From Symbiodinium natans (lineage: Eukaryota > Sar > Dinophyceae > Suessiales > Symbiodiniaceae), in assembly GCA_905221605.1 (NCBI GenBank), contig CAJNDS010002192.1, positions 387,501-451,500 of the forward strand: a stretch of DNA of 64,000 nt, in the 5' to 3' direction. Of this stretch, positions 45,140 through 55,310 are shown one piece after another. Each line of letters opens with the position of its first letter. Position 1 is the first letter of the stretch. The translations under genes were made by a program, and so were the position numbers. A model generated the notes under the pieces. It saw only the letters and a program-made list of their open reading frames with translations. It made no database searches and was not told the DNA's origin.

Positions 45140-48100
45140 CATACATTGCTAAAAAGAGTCTGGCCTCAAAAAAGAACCCATCCGATGTCCTGTTAACGAA
45201 TACAGCACCCATAGGTTCCCTTTGCTTCGCATGGTCGATTTGTTTTGGTAGAATCGCTGCTCTCATTCAAACCTGAGCAAGCACATTCGTACGACTCCAT
45301 GGCAGCTCCGGGAAACCCGCCGGCGCTTCCTTTAAAAATCTGGCAACCAAGAGACATATGGGGATTTACGAAAACAGGGGCCCCCGAAAATAGACCCCGA
45401 ATCGTAGGATTCCCTTATATCAGGGGCCCCCCCAATAAGGTACCCCTTATTGTTCGGGAACCCCTATACCAACTCCGTCGACAGCCAAGGCTGCCATCTC
45501 AGAATGTGGCGAGGCTGAGCTTTCCGGGGGGTGAAGGAGTTGGTTGTTCCGGACGCTTGCTGGCTTCTCACCTGGGATTGTCTGTGCGGCCAGCCTCTGA
45601 AACAATCCTGGCCGCTGGAAATCCCCCCCCCCTGCCATGCTTGCATCCACAACATCATGCAATCACTGCCTTTGCTTTCTCTTGCTTTACAAAAGGCATC
45701 TTGGCATCATTACGTTGGTGAACGGTTTCAGGTCTTGAAGCTGCCGTACACTGCGAGATGCGGCAAGCAGTTAGTTGGAGGCTTGAAACCTGGAACTTAT
45801 CTTTCTGCGAAATTGCAAATCATTGCCCACGAGTCATCAAGAACTTCTCTAAGTGCACTTACAGCCCAGAAGGGCCCAAACATGCACTGCCGCAAATCAT
45901 CCGCCCAGCACCCAGCTCAAACAGCGAGGACACGGTGGACCCAGAGGTACAGTAGCCTTTTTTACTGCACTAGCCAGTCATCACATCATCACCATCATCA
46001 TACTCTTATTAACAAAGGAGAAGCGCTACACACGAGAAACTATGCCAGGCACCACTGAAAAATGCCCCATGATGAGTGATTCTAGAATGGGCCTAAGCCT
46101 CGAACAAAGCACCGTCACTTGCTGCGCACGGGCGCCAGGTGGATCATCTTCTTAATTGGAAGTGTGGCCACAGACATGAGAGCCGCTCCATCACTTTTGC
46201 ATCCACCCTGAGCTTTTGCAGGTGCTCTCCCAATGGCCACTTGGTGGCCACCGGCGGCACAGATGGCATCGTGCGGATATTTGAGGTCTGTGAAGAATTT
46301 GGAGGAATGGTCTTGTTGAGTTTGCTGCGTCCCGAATGGTCAGGTTTCTACTTGATGGTCCTCTGTGGCGTACCCTAGCGATAAGGAACTGCTTGAGAAC
46401 AGAGGGAGCCTACAAGGGACCCTGCTGTAGCTAGCTTTGAGAACTACGCCGGGCTGTTCCCAGGATGGTTGCAACTTGCCGCAAGTTATTGCAGATGTTG
46501 CATTCTCAGTTGCCCTGTGAAAATCTCTGCAGGCGGCCAAGCTCCAGTCCAGCCCTGTGTTGAAGCACACTTGTGTGACCTGGATGCAGGCGTTGCCTCG
46601 GATGGGCGGGCTTAGATCCCAAACCTTCGTCTAAAGTCTAAGGACCTGGTTCTGCTTCAGACCTGTTCCGGAGCTATGTGGGCAGTTCTCTATTCGCGAC
46701 TTTAGCTGAGGCCAAGAACGACGAGGTCCTAGATTTAGAGCCCCTTGGTGATGACATGGTTACCTACCCACGGAATTAGTCATTGAATATCCCAGAGAAG
46801 TGCCTTTCTCGGGTCGTGTCAGTTACGGTTTGGGGTGATTCGGGTGTAGGGCATGTGTTCTTTTGCTGGCAGTCGATTACAGTCCAGTTGCAAAAAGGGC
46901 CCAATTCCCAATGTGAGCAGCGGATGATTGTTCATAGTCCCCAGCGGATGAGGCGGATGAGCTGCCAGCTGAAATCATTTTCGCTCCCTACACACTGCTT
47001 GTGATTTTTCAGTTTATCCCACGAGTGCTGTCATGCTTTTCAAAGCTTCGCGGGCGGATCATAAGTTCCCCTACAAGTACCGGACGAAACCATGTCGAAG
47101 ATTATTCATATTCATTTATGGTCTAGGATTGAAGGGAAGCGATTGTGCAAGTAAGGTTGTGCACAGGGGTCAGAAAGGGCTGTCGGAGCGCTGCCTGAGA
47201 CCTCTACAGTCGTGAGAGTGCTGCTGCAACCAAATCTTTGTGGTACTTTACTGTAACTTTAGATCCTTACCTTTTTTGGGCTTATTGGGTTTCTTATTAA
47301 AGCAGCTAAAAGTTTAGTTTATAGCTACCCTCCTGAGTGCAGCCAAGAAATGGGGGGGGGGAGGCACCGGACCTCAGTCGGTGCACACTGGGGCCCCTTC
47401 TCTCATAGAAGAGCTCGGAGGTTTTCGCCGGACAGCAAAGTCCTGGCCTCCTGCGATCGAACCGGTCTCTGCAGACTTTGGGACTCTGGGCTCGCACTCA
47501 AGATGTCGAAGGTATAGGGCTTTGGGGAGCTTTAGCCTTCCCCAGCTCGGCACTCTCCAAGGGCAAGTGTCCGCATGGGCCCAGGAAGGATGGACACGCA
47601 GGGATGCAGTGAGGGCTTTCCCGTTAGGAGAGAAGCTGTTACGAACCGAAGGCGACAAATCAACCGTGGTCCCAGGATCCATCGACGGGCGAAGAAACTA
47701 GATCCATTGACTTCAAGCACCTGCACGCATCAGAAGACGAGTTTGTTTTGGTGCAATATTGGTTGCGGGCGATCTTATCTTAGGGTCTTGTCTCGATTCA
47801 CTTCCAATCTCCCGGGTCTGCGTTGCGCAGGTGGGAGTGAACTGCTCCTGCATGGTGGTGCGGCGGTGCAAGTGTCTTATCATGAGTCTTGCAACTGACC
47901 GAGGCACGCTGGCACAGCAGTGGCGATCCGAGCAATACGCTCCGCAACTGAACGGGTATTTCTAAACAGGGGTCTCAGAGCCGAAGCATCCCAAAAAGCC
48001 AAACGGCCCTACTGTGCGCCCTTCAATTCGTCTCGATGCCAGCTTAGCCCTAACCTCTAAGCACTTGAACCCCAACCTCACATCACCCACCCTCTCGAAA

Positions 48101-51100
48101 ATCAGGCTACCTGCCGCCGCAGGACGACACACGGATAGCAGCTGACACATGATGAGTTGCGTGATATCTGCAGCATTTTCATTTCCTGGAGATGGAGGGT
48201 GCGGTTCCACATCATTGGGCCCTGAGACTTCAGTTTTGAGTGGGTTTACTTGGTAGCCCAGTGGTGCCCTTTTGCCCCCTGTTTTTGGTTCTATAGGTTC
48301 CCTTAGCCCTACATGTTTATCATCGTCATAACGCAGGAGCGGCTTTGGGGGGGGGGGGGGGGGGGGGGGGCCTTTGGTCAACTCTGGGTCTTCTTGCCCG
48401 TAGAACTCTCGAACCCATGCCGCTTGTAAAGGAAGGCCAGCAGCAGCGCTTCCTTTGCGCGATGTCGGCCCCTAGGGGGCCTGCCTGCCGCTGGGAGCGG
48501 TGGTCAGCTTTGAGTTTGTTTCTGGAGTGGGTTGGGCATTTTGTATGGGCTCACGGGGTTTTGGAATATCCGCTGCCGTGGGTTAATGTAGCTGTAGCTA
48601 AGAACCCATATCATTGTTACCTATAACGTACGTACGGGTCGCAAATTCGTTATTTCTTGGCATCAATATTAGAATCTCTGCCAGGCACAAGGCAACTAAT
48701 CTATTTGCTTAAGAACCCCCCCCCAAAAAAAAAATGTATAATATTCTTGCTTATTAAGGGCAATATAGCGAAAATTGTTTTTTTTTGTTTATTCTTTTGG
48801 GGTTCTTAGGCAACTAGTAGATAGTAAGGAATTAGCTACGCCCCTCAAGCAAGACCAACCCCCCTTCAGCGACGAGGCCTGGCCATCTACAACGCCGATG
48901 GCAGCATGGTCACCTGGGGTTTAGGGTTTTCGGTTTAGGGTTTAGGGTTTAGGGTTTAGGGTTCAGGGTTTAGGGTCTAGGGTTTAGGGTTTAGGGTTTA
49001 GAATTCTTGGGTAGTCTCCTAGTTGTCATCCTGGCAGCACGTTGCCTCTTCAACTGCACTGAGCTATGCCTGTTGGAGGATGGTGGTTCTGTCCTCTCAT
49101 GAGAATCATCGGCTTGTACGGTAGAGTCCTTTCTATACAATCGTTGCCTTGACACTATCCTATATATATACACATATATATATGTGTCATATATACGTAT
49201 ACATATATATATATACATATATATATATATGCCCATATATATATATATATATGTCTCTCTCTCTCTAACTGTAACATGCTCAAAAAACACTCTGACATAC
49301 CAAACCAGAATGCGATAGCATACGTCGCATGCCCTCAACTCCCAACAGAGCTGACGAAGTCGATTGAGATTCCACGTCCTTGTTGGCGGAGGGGCAGGGA
49401 TATTGTGAACTCGGGGCTAGGCATTCCTGGGCTTGAGGGTGCCTGGGCTCGCTGGGCCCGACTTCTACATCTCGGAGCCCTGGACCCGCCCCTGGCCCCG
49501 CTAGAAAAGACCTTAACCGCACTCACTGCTCGACGTGGGATCCTGCAACTGTGTTGCTTTCGCCTGCTCCAAGAGGTCAAGGACGTGAAAGTCCACGACA
49601 AGCCCCTGACCGCCATTGCAGCCCCTAGCCTGGCTATGTCAGGGTGGTATGGCTTTGAAGAGCTCCCAGTCCTTGGTGCACTCTCCGAGAGCTGAGGTTG
49701 ACAAGCCAGGTCAGACTGTGTGCGTCAACCTGGTGACTGGCGGTGCCTCGGCTTATGAGCTACATCATCGTAGTGAAGTCCGTCAATTTGCAATGTCGGG
49801 CTTAAGTCGTTATTGAATCCTTCTGAATGGCTTTGCAATGCCTTACACGGTCTTCCGGGGGGCTTTCAAAATGCCAAGGAAAGCGCTTGTATTCTCTGCC
49901 GAACATGCGCTGCTGCTTGGTTGCAGTAGGTGGGACGAGGCTTAGGCCTTACTGACTCCAGCGCGTTAGTGGGTCCATTTGGCTCCTACAAGGGCGAGTT
50001 TCGAGGATGTTGGCTAGCATTGCGCCGTTCATTCTAGGACATCGAGACATTAAGAATGAGGCAACTTAGAAAGGCGTGCTTCAGAAGTCTGCGACAGATC
50101 AAGACTTGAAAGACCCGCAGGCTGATTGATGACTCCAAGGGATGTCAACTCAACGGCTGATGTTTTTTTTTTGTGTGTGTGTGTGTTTTTCGGTTGTTTT
50201 TTCGTGTTTTTTTGGTTTCAGATGAACCCTAAACCCTAAATCCCTAAAACCTAAACCCTAAACCCAAAACCATGAAAAAGTACGAACAAAAATCCAGAAA
50301 AAAAAACGCGAAAACAACCTGGACCCTCAACTCAGTCAGATGTCTACAAAGATCTCCAATTTTCCCGAGGTGTGAAGAAAGCAGAGAATGTCGCTCGGCA
50401 CACATGGTGAAGGGACATTGTCAGTAGATCAGTCATCTTGGAAGCCCTGAACCCTTCACTCATCTACATCTAAACCCTGTCGACCTATACAGACCTAACT
50501 TAGTAGTCCAAGTGCGACAGCTGCAGCCCCCGACATCCAGTTCGTGAAGCCTTTTATACCTGGTCCTCACCGGACATTCCTCCCGACTTCCAGCGACAGC
50601 GCGATCAGAAGACGTGCGGATTTCAAGCTGCTCTTCAGGGTTCAGAGCTGGAACTGAGGTTCAAGCCCCTTCTGTAGACTGAGACATGGGCTTCCAGAAG
50701 TAGCAGCATAAAGGGTCGGAGGTCTTCGACCGTGCGGTGTATACAGAGTAAGTTGGGTGTATCACGGAACTATGGGTTGAGCCTGCCCTTGATTAAGATT
50801 TGATGCTCCTGCGTGTTAAACTACCGTGCGTTGTTCACTTGTCACTGCTTAGGTCCACGACTTACCTGCACCCTGCGCCGTCTTCGTAGAGTCCACCGCA
50901 GCATCTGGGACAGATTCACGTCAGGGGGGTTCCCATGATAGGCCCAAGGATGATTGCCTCACACCTCGGCTACTTCGCGAGACGTTTTGAATTTCTTCAT
51001 ACCTTTAGTCGATTGCAGAGGACCGGCAGACGTTGGGCTGGCTCGGGCTTGGGGATGTGCATGCACCTGATGGTTGCGCATTTAGCCACGGATTTGTCCT

Positions 51101-52107
51101 TCGAAGTGGGAGTTTGACGCCAGAGGTGCTTGGTACGGATCATCTAGTTTTGAAAAAATCGCTCTGGAAGTCAAGATTGCCTAACCATGTATTCAGGCAT
51201 AACCTTACGTAGCCAGTCTGGAACTGTGGGAAGTCAGTCGATATGAAGTTTTTTCTCCAGGCTAAGTGGGATTGAGCAGACCTGTCATGAGCAACTGTTG
51301 GCGCAGAATTGCTTCGAACCTATTTGCACGAAGGGTTGGCTGTTCCACTTGAGTGCTACCGAAGGTTTCCGGTAGCGGCGATCGCTCCATCAACCTGCGT
51401 CATGGCCATGCTTATTCCAAAGCTGTAGGGGACGAATTCTCAGCCAGCCGATTGTCTTGGAAAGCATCTTGATCTGCGAAGTAGCAACCTGAAGACTAGC
51501 TAGCCAATTTTAGCCAGAATGGGCTAAAAAGACGTGTACTATCTATCCAGTGCCAACCCTTTAAAGGCCTTTGGATGGGGTTATACTCCAGGGTATTGCA
51601 CGAGAGAGAGAGAGAGAGCGCCAGTAGCGAAGACGTAGAAGAAAAAGAAGAAGCAGAAGAAGAAGAAGAAGAAGAAGAAGGAGCAGAAGGAGCAGAAGCA
51701 GCAGCAGCAGAGAGAGAAAGAGAGAGGACAGGAGGGCGGCAACTTGTGCAGGGCGGGGGTCCCCTAAATCCCTTAAAACAACACAGCAAGATGTACATCC
51801 GAAAGAAAACAGACGTGTGTCTACAGATTTGTGTATGTGTGTACGTACGTACGCGCGTACGTAGGTACGCTTTTTATGTATGTATGCATGCATGCATGTA
51901 TGTATGTATGTATCTGAAGTCATACATGCAATATATATATATATATGCATATATACATATATAGAGAGTATATATATATACATATATGTATGTATGTATG
52001 TATGTATGTCTGTGTGTGTGTGTATGTATAGGAATGACCGGACCACAGGGTTCGGCTGATGCGTTGCGTGTGGGTGTGGGTGTGGGTGTGGGTGTGGGTG
52101 TGGGTGT

Positions 52108-52188
<81 letters not shown>

Positions 52189-52700
52189 GGGGGGGACTGC
52201 CCTGCCCCCTGACAGGCATGGGGAAGGGTTTCAGGTAGGAACGAAGGGCGCCCGTCAAGAACACTAAGGATATGCCTTGCATAGTCCCGGTAGCCCCAAA
52301 TTTAACCCCTAAATAACCCCTGAGGTCCCTTATAAGGGTCTCTCCTTTAGTCCCTTGAGAGCATCCCAGAGCTTGCATTGGGAGTAGCTATTGGAGAGCG
52401 AGAGCCAGGCTTTCGTGCAAGAAGGCTCCAGGAGGAGGAAGCACGTCATGCTTGCAACTGCCCTGCAGGGAGGGGTCCTAAAAACTCACTGAAGACAGTG
52501 GGCATGGTTGTTGCTTCTGAGATGACTTGAGGCGTTCTGTCTGGGATGATAAGTTTCTCATGATGGCAAGGCTGCATGGCCAAGTCACTCTACTTTTGCG
52601 GGTCTTGCACTGGAGTTGAGATGTGGCGGTGCTGAGTGAAGGTATTTGCTTTTGCTCGTGGTCGTGATGGTCGCTGTGTGCTTCCTCATTCTGCGCATAG
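43241..52700 (+). CDS. SEC12/PREB-like WD40 protein, SAR1 guanine-nucleotide exchange factor (split gene)
   Basis: SEC12/PREB is an ER membrane beta-propeller that loads GTP on SAR1 to start COPII vesicle formation. Segments appear in family order: LSCGGGGATAAKEVPN (43261-43308), equivalent to the GGGGxxKTGvxN loop; CSPNGHLVATGGTDGIVRIF (46223-46282), a WD40 strand set; FSPDSKVLASCDRTGLCRLW (47422-47481), the next repeat; SAPRGPAC (48465-48488); AIYNADGSMVTWEVKDVKVH (across 48882-49600); and a single membrane helix YLLLLVVVMVAVCFLILR (52643-52696), fitting the C-terminal anchor. Exons 47421, 48432, 48870 and 49574 join in phase. At least two WD repeats were not found, mainly in 49.6-52.6 kb, and the start is unknown. 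Generic WD40 proteins are the alternative; the GGGG loop and the terminal anchor favour SEC12. Confidence 0.72.
44345..44437. repeat. Dispersed repeat family C, copy 1
   Basis: It contains AGGGGCACCCCT, AATCCCCTTAAAGGG, GGGTACACCT and ATTCGGAACCCC, matching the order seen at 45355-45470. It lies in an intron of the SEC12-like gene and is non-coding. Confidence 0.45.
44438..44472 (+). repeat. Poly-C run
   Basis: Thirty-five C followed by nine A, at the end of a dispersed repeat family C copy (44345-44437). Confidence 0.95.
45085..45143. repeat. AT palindromes with TTGGCAT caps
   Basis: A perfect 26-base palindrome (ATTGGCA...TGCCAAT, 45085-45110) is followed by a TA run ending in ATTGGCAT. 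It would form a cruciform. Confidence 0.85.
45355..45470. repeat. Dispersed repeat family C, copy 2
   Basis: It shares ATTCCCTTA, AGGGGCCCCC, AGGTACCCCTT and TTCGGGAACCCC with copy 1, and contains the hairpin CAATAAGG...CCTTATTG. Confidence 0.45.
45865..45946 (+). CDS. Possible SEC12-like exon, acidic linker
   Basis: The frame reads PEGPKHALPQIIRPAPSSNS and EDTVDPE between an AG acceptor and a GT donor (45947). An acidic linker precedes the next WD40 strand in the family. Its phase does not fit 46222 directly, so a small exon would be missing. Confidence 0.35.
46222..46285 (+). CDS. SEC12-like exon, WD40 repeat
   Basis: After TTGCAG the frame reads CSPNGHLVATGGTDGIVRIF, then E. FSPdGxllATGGtDGxvRvwe is the diagnostic strand pair in PREB/SEC12. 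A GT donor follows at 46286. Confidence 0.85.
47421..47511 (+). CDS. SEC12-like exon, following WD40 repeat
   Basis: The frame reads FSPDSKVLASCDRTGLCRLW and DSGLALKMSK. The acceptor is GGAG and the donor GTATAG at 47512. It joins 48432 in phase 0. Confidence 0.85.
48348..48370 (+). repeat. Poly-G run
   Basis: Twenty-three G in an intron of the SEC12-like gene, about 60 bases before its exon at 48432. Confidence 0.95.
48432..48500 (+). CDS. SEC12-like exon, RGPAxxxxW segment
   Basis: The frame reads EGQQQRFLCAMSAPRGPACR followed by W. The family has rlyta...pRgpaxlxxW here. A GA donor near 48501 allows a phase-0 join to 48870. Confidence 0.6.
48870..48918 (+). CDS. SEC12-like exon ending at a telomere-like array
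   Basis: The frame reads RRGLAIYNADGSMVTW plus the first base of a Glu codon completed at 49574 (W-E-VKDVKVH). The GT donor at 48919 is the first GTTTAGGG of the TTTAGGG array that fills the start of the intron. Confidence 0.7.
48920..49001 (+). repeat. Telomere-like array, TTTAGGG
   Basis: About eleven units with a few substitutions, starting one base inside the intron after the exon ending at 48918. Confidence 0.9.
49161..49253. repeat. AT-rich microsatellite
   Basis: TA and TATACA units with embedded palindromes, followed by a short TC run. Confidence 0.85.
49574..49620 (+). CDS. SEC12-like exon, VKVHDKPLTAIA
   Basis: It joins 48918 in phase to give MVTW-E-VKDVKVHDKPLT and then AIA, like the aHxxPiTxla strand of the next blade. 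The right boundary is uncertain (possible GC donor at 49619). Confidence 0.68.
51597..51735 (+). repeat. Purine-rich GA/GAA/GCA tract
   Basis: GAGA, AGAAGA and GCAGCA units give long Glu or Ser runs in several frames. It is treated as a microsatellite, not a gene. Confidence 0.85.
52069..52186 (+). repeat. GGGTGT hexamer array and TG microsatellite
   Basis: Seven GGGTGT units run directly into about 37 TG units. They look like one slipped tract of two phases. Confidence 0.95.
52309..52360. repeat. Dispersed repeat family B, copy 2
   Basis: It shares AAATAACCCCT, AGGTCCCTT, AGGGTC and GTCCCTTGAGA with 11601-11660. Confidence 0.6.
52642..52700 (+). CDS. Possible SEC12-like exon, C-terminal membrane anchor
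   Basis: After GAAG the frame reads YLLLLVVVMVAVCFLILRI, a single strongly hydrophobic helix with a following Arg. Sec12 proteins are anchored near the C-terminus. The link to the upstream WD40 exons is by position only. The frame stays open to 53131, so the exon end is unsure. Confidence 0.45.
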
Positions 52701-54840
52701 GCGCGGATGTCATTGACGCGAGGGCGACTTCAAGCTTCCCTGTTCTTCAGCTCATTCCCGTCAATGGGCGGAGCTTAGCATGTTCTAGCATAACAAACAT
52801 GCAGACCCCGGACGCGCCACGTGAACTTGATGACATTTTTTTTTGTTCGGTGGAGCCTCTTTACATCATCAGCTGCCCAGTAGGCAACATGAACTTGATG
52901 GCTTTGCATCGTGTGCTTGAATGTCCATACACTGACTCATGCAGTGTCGTACATTTCTTATGGTGGCTGGCGCCATCCGCAGGGAAAACTTTATTTGCAT
53001 CTTTGTCAATGTCAATATGTTTAGTTGCCGGCCGCGGTCTATTGAGCCACCCTTTTCACAGGCATGAAAGGGGCGGTGCTGATGAACAGTGCCGGCGAGC
53101 TTTGAGGCAACGTCTCCATCTTGAGGCCTGAGCCGCTCGTTCGCCAGGATTATTCCAATATGAGCACGCGGCATAATTTCTCACACATCATGTTTGTTTC
53201 ATAACCATGTTTTTAGGGGAGATAGAGGCGGATCTGGGTGCAATTGTGTGATCTCCCGAGAGGTCTGAGTGAGACAGTGTTCACTTTAACTACATCGTCT
53301 TTAGTTGCTTCTGACAATTGACTCCACATTCTGGGCAACAGTTTTATTGACCTTGCTCTGGATCTAAGCTTATCTAAGCTTATAGTTTCGTGTATCTTCG
53401 TGCAAATGCTGGTCGTAGTTTTAGGGAAAAGTTCGATGCCTACAGCCTTGACAATTGAGGGCGCTGTCTTCGCGGCTGTTTTCCGTCGATGTCTGTTCCT
53501 CTCGTAGCAGCATCTACTATGTTCGCGACACTGGTTGCCAATCAAGAAAACCGCCAGAATCATTTGCGCCCTTATCGCATTGGTACAGCTACTGCGCTCT
53601 TGGAATTCGTCGCAGAAATTGCTCCTAACAACGCCTTTATTTCTTGAAGTGTTTTCGAAAGAAAGACAACTCCAAAAGAGAGTATGTCATGACAATCCTT
53701 GACAGACTTCTCTAAGCATTCAGAACAAGGTGTATTTAACGTGACAATAGGAATCCAAACCCACGGCAATAGCCCCGCTTGAAACAGCACATGCCTTTAA
53801 CCTGTTTACAACAATAACACTTGCAAGTAATACCCGCATCTGGTTCGCCATGTGGGCTCTTACTGGCACTATTATAGTTATGTCCCCTTTCTCATAATGC
53901 CGGTATGAAAAGGCACTGGCTCCTTAAGCCTTAACGAAACGAATCCTGAACCAACATATTTCCACACTTTGCGCATGAAACATCAGAACATTATCCGGGC
54001 TCTTGCTTCTGTTTCAAGTGGGGTGCTTGCCTAATCGGCCTGTCACAATAAGCTAGATATGCTCCAGTCCATAGTGTTCATTCTCTGAAGGCTGTTTCAA
54101 TTCTTCTACCTGATTCTCTAATGTCTCTGTCTTTCTCCCGGCCTGCTTCCATCCAGTATCAGCCATTGCCACGTCTCCTGATTGAAATATGTTCTGACTA
54201 TCTGAACACCACGGCCGATGCAGAAGCTGCAACGGTCCCCAATAAGGTTAACACTCACCTCAGTAGCTTTAGTGTTTGTCGTCTTTGTCTCCCCATGTAA
54301 TGTGCTACTCTTGCATCCACAAGGCAAACAGTTTTTTTCCATCTTTGTTTAAGTGAAATCCGCCATCGTTTGTTAAAGGTTTTTCTTTTACATCTATTAT
54401 TTCAATCCATCTTTGTTTAAGTGAAATCCGCCATCGTTTGTTGTGTCATGTCTGTGTCTACCTTCAATGCAGCACTTGCGCATCAGCATGAACACTGCCT
54501 GAAAAGATGTATATCTGTTCAAATGATTCTGTGTAGATTGATTCTGAACCATTACTGTTTTACCACACCACAGCTTTGGCATCATGTCATATTTGTATCT
54601 GCTGCTTGTAGATTGTGTTCGGGAATGTCTAATGGTTCCACTTTGAAGATCTTTCCCAGGACAATGTCCCGTCACTAAGACACATGAGGTACAATACATA
54701 TATTGATACCATTGACGACTTCGAAGAAATGGAAGAGGTAATGAATAAGGATAGATTACATAGAAGGCGCTTACTCACTACTGGAAATCTGCAGAGGGAT
54801 TCTACAGTTTGTAAAGCAGAAGAAATAGTAGATCTACCAG
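52701..54840. other. AT-richer island, unidentified
   Basis: Base composition shifts visibly: A/T-rich, few telomere-like units and no microsatellites. Open readings of 70-115 codons lie on the - strand (53213-53563, 53572-53790, 54118-54342, 54397-54699). The third contains CLPCGC and RCSFC, suggestive of metal binding, but none is recognised. It may be a decayed mobile or viral element together with 54841-55173. Confidence 0.35.
54338..54442. repeat. 37-base direct repeat pair
   Basis: An identical 37-base segment (starting TCCATCTTTGTTTAAG) occurs at 54338-54374 and 54406-54442, a recent duplication with a 68-base offset. On the - strand it repeats the peptide NDGGFHLNKDG. Confidence 0.9.
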
Positions 54841-55173
54841 AAAAACCTTTATCTTTATTGTGACGGATTCGATCCGTTGGCACTGAAGAAGATAGACACA
54901 CAGCACATAACAACTGATTTTCAGAAGAAGAATAAACGCAAACATTTGCCTAGTATTCTGTTAGTGGTGGATTCTTTTGCAGACGGCCCTCGAGTTGTAA
55001 GATACCCAAGTTTGTTACATGGCTTGTTCACGAGAGGCAGACACCACGCCATGTCATGCACTCTATCAACACAGAAGTCTAATGTATTGGTGCCAACCAT
55101 AAGGCTCAAAGCATCCGCATCATTCACGTCCGAGCTTGGCACTGTTGGGCAAGAACACGTCATGCGAGGTTGA
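54841..55173 (+). pseudogene. Fragment of an A32/HerA-FtsK-like DNA-packaging ATPase
   Basis: The frame opens after a stop at 54829-54831 and ends at TGA 55171-55173. FDPLALKKIDTQH is followed by SILLVVDSFADGPRVV, a Walker B-like strand in the position of the liviDD motif. Then come LLHGLFTRGRHHAMSCTLST and QKSNVLVPTIRL, matching the LxxLfxxGRHxxisxixxxQxxxxlpxxiR block of the A32 family. These ATPases package DNA in poxvirus-like large DNA viruses, virophages and Polinton-like elements. The Walker A half is missing: the upstream 200 bases are open in another frame. The gene therefore looks truncated or frameshifted. An HerA-type cellular ATPase is less likely. Confidence 0.55.
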
Positions 55174-55288
55174 GATCGGAAAATTTTATAATGCTAGGGT
55201 AGGGGCTGCGTCGTGCCACACACCTAAATAGGCAAGGACCAGTCAAACTGTATTCCCCCTAATTCGCAGTATGCCAATCCTCCCCCCT

Positions 55289-55310
55289 CCCCCCCCCCCC
55301 CCCCCCCCCC
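55289..55310 (+). repeat. Poly-C run
   Basis: Twenty-two C, preceded by shorter C runs, about 115 bases right of the ATPase fragment. Confidence 0.95.

Noticed and set aside
49276-49695. 139-codon + strand reading as a separate gene
   Set aside because: Only its part from 49574 fits a SEC12-like exon. The rest precedes the acceptor and runs out of an AT repeat.
51561-52378. Open readings rich in Glu, Ser, Leu, Thr-His or Gly-Val
   Set aside because: They arise from GA, GAA, TATG and TG simple repeats on both strands.
52646-53131. 161-codon + strand reading taken whole as a gene
   Set aside because: Only the initial hydrophobic helix looks meaningful and it starts after a splice acceptor. 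The remainder shows no domain and reads into the AT-richer island.
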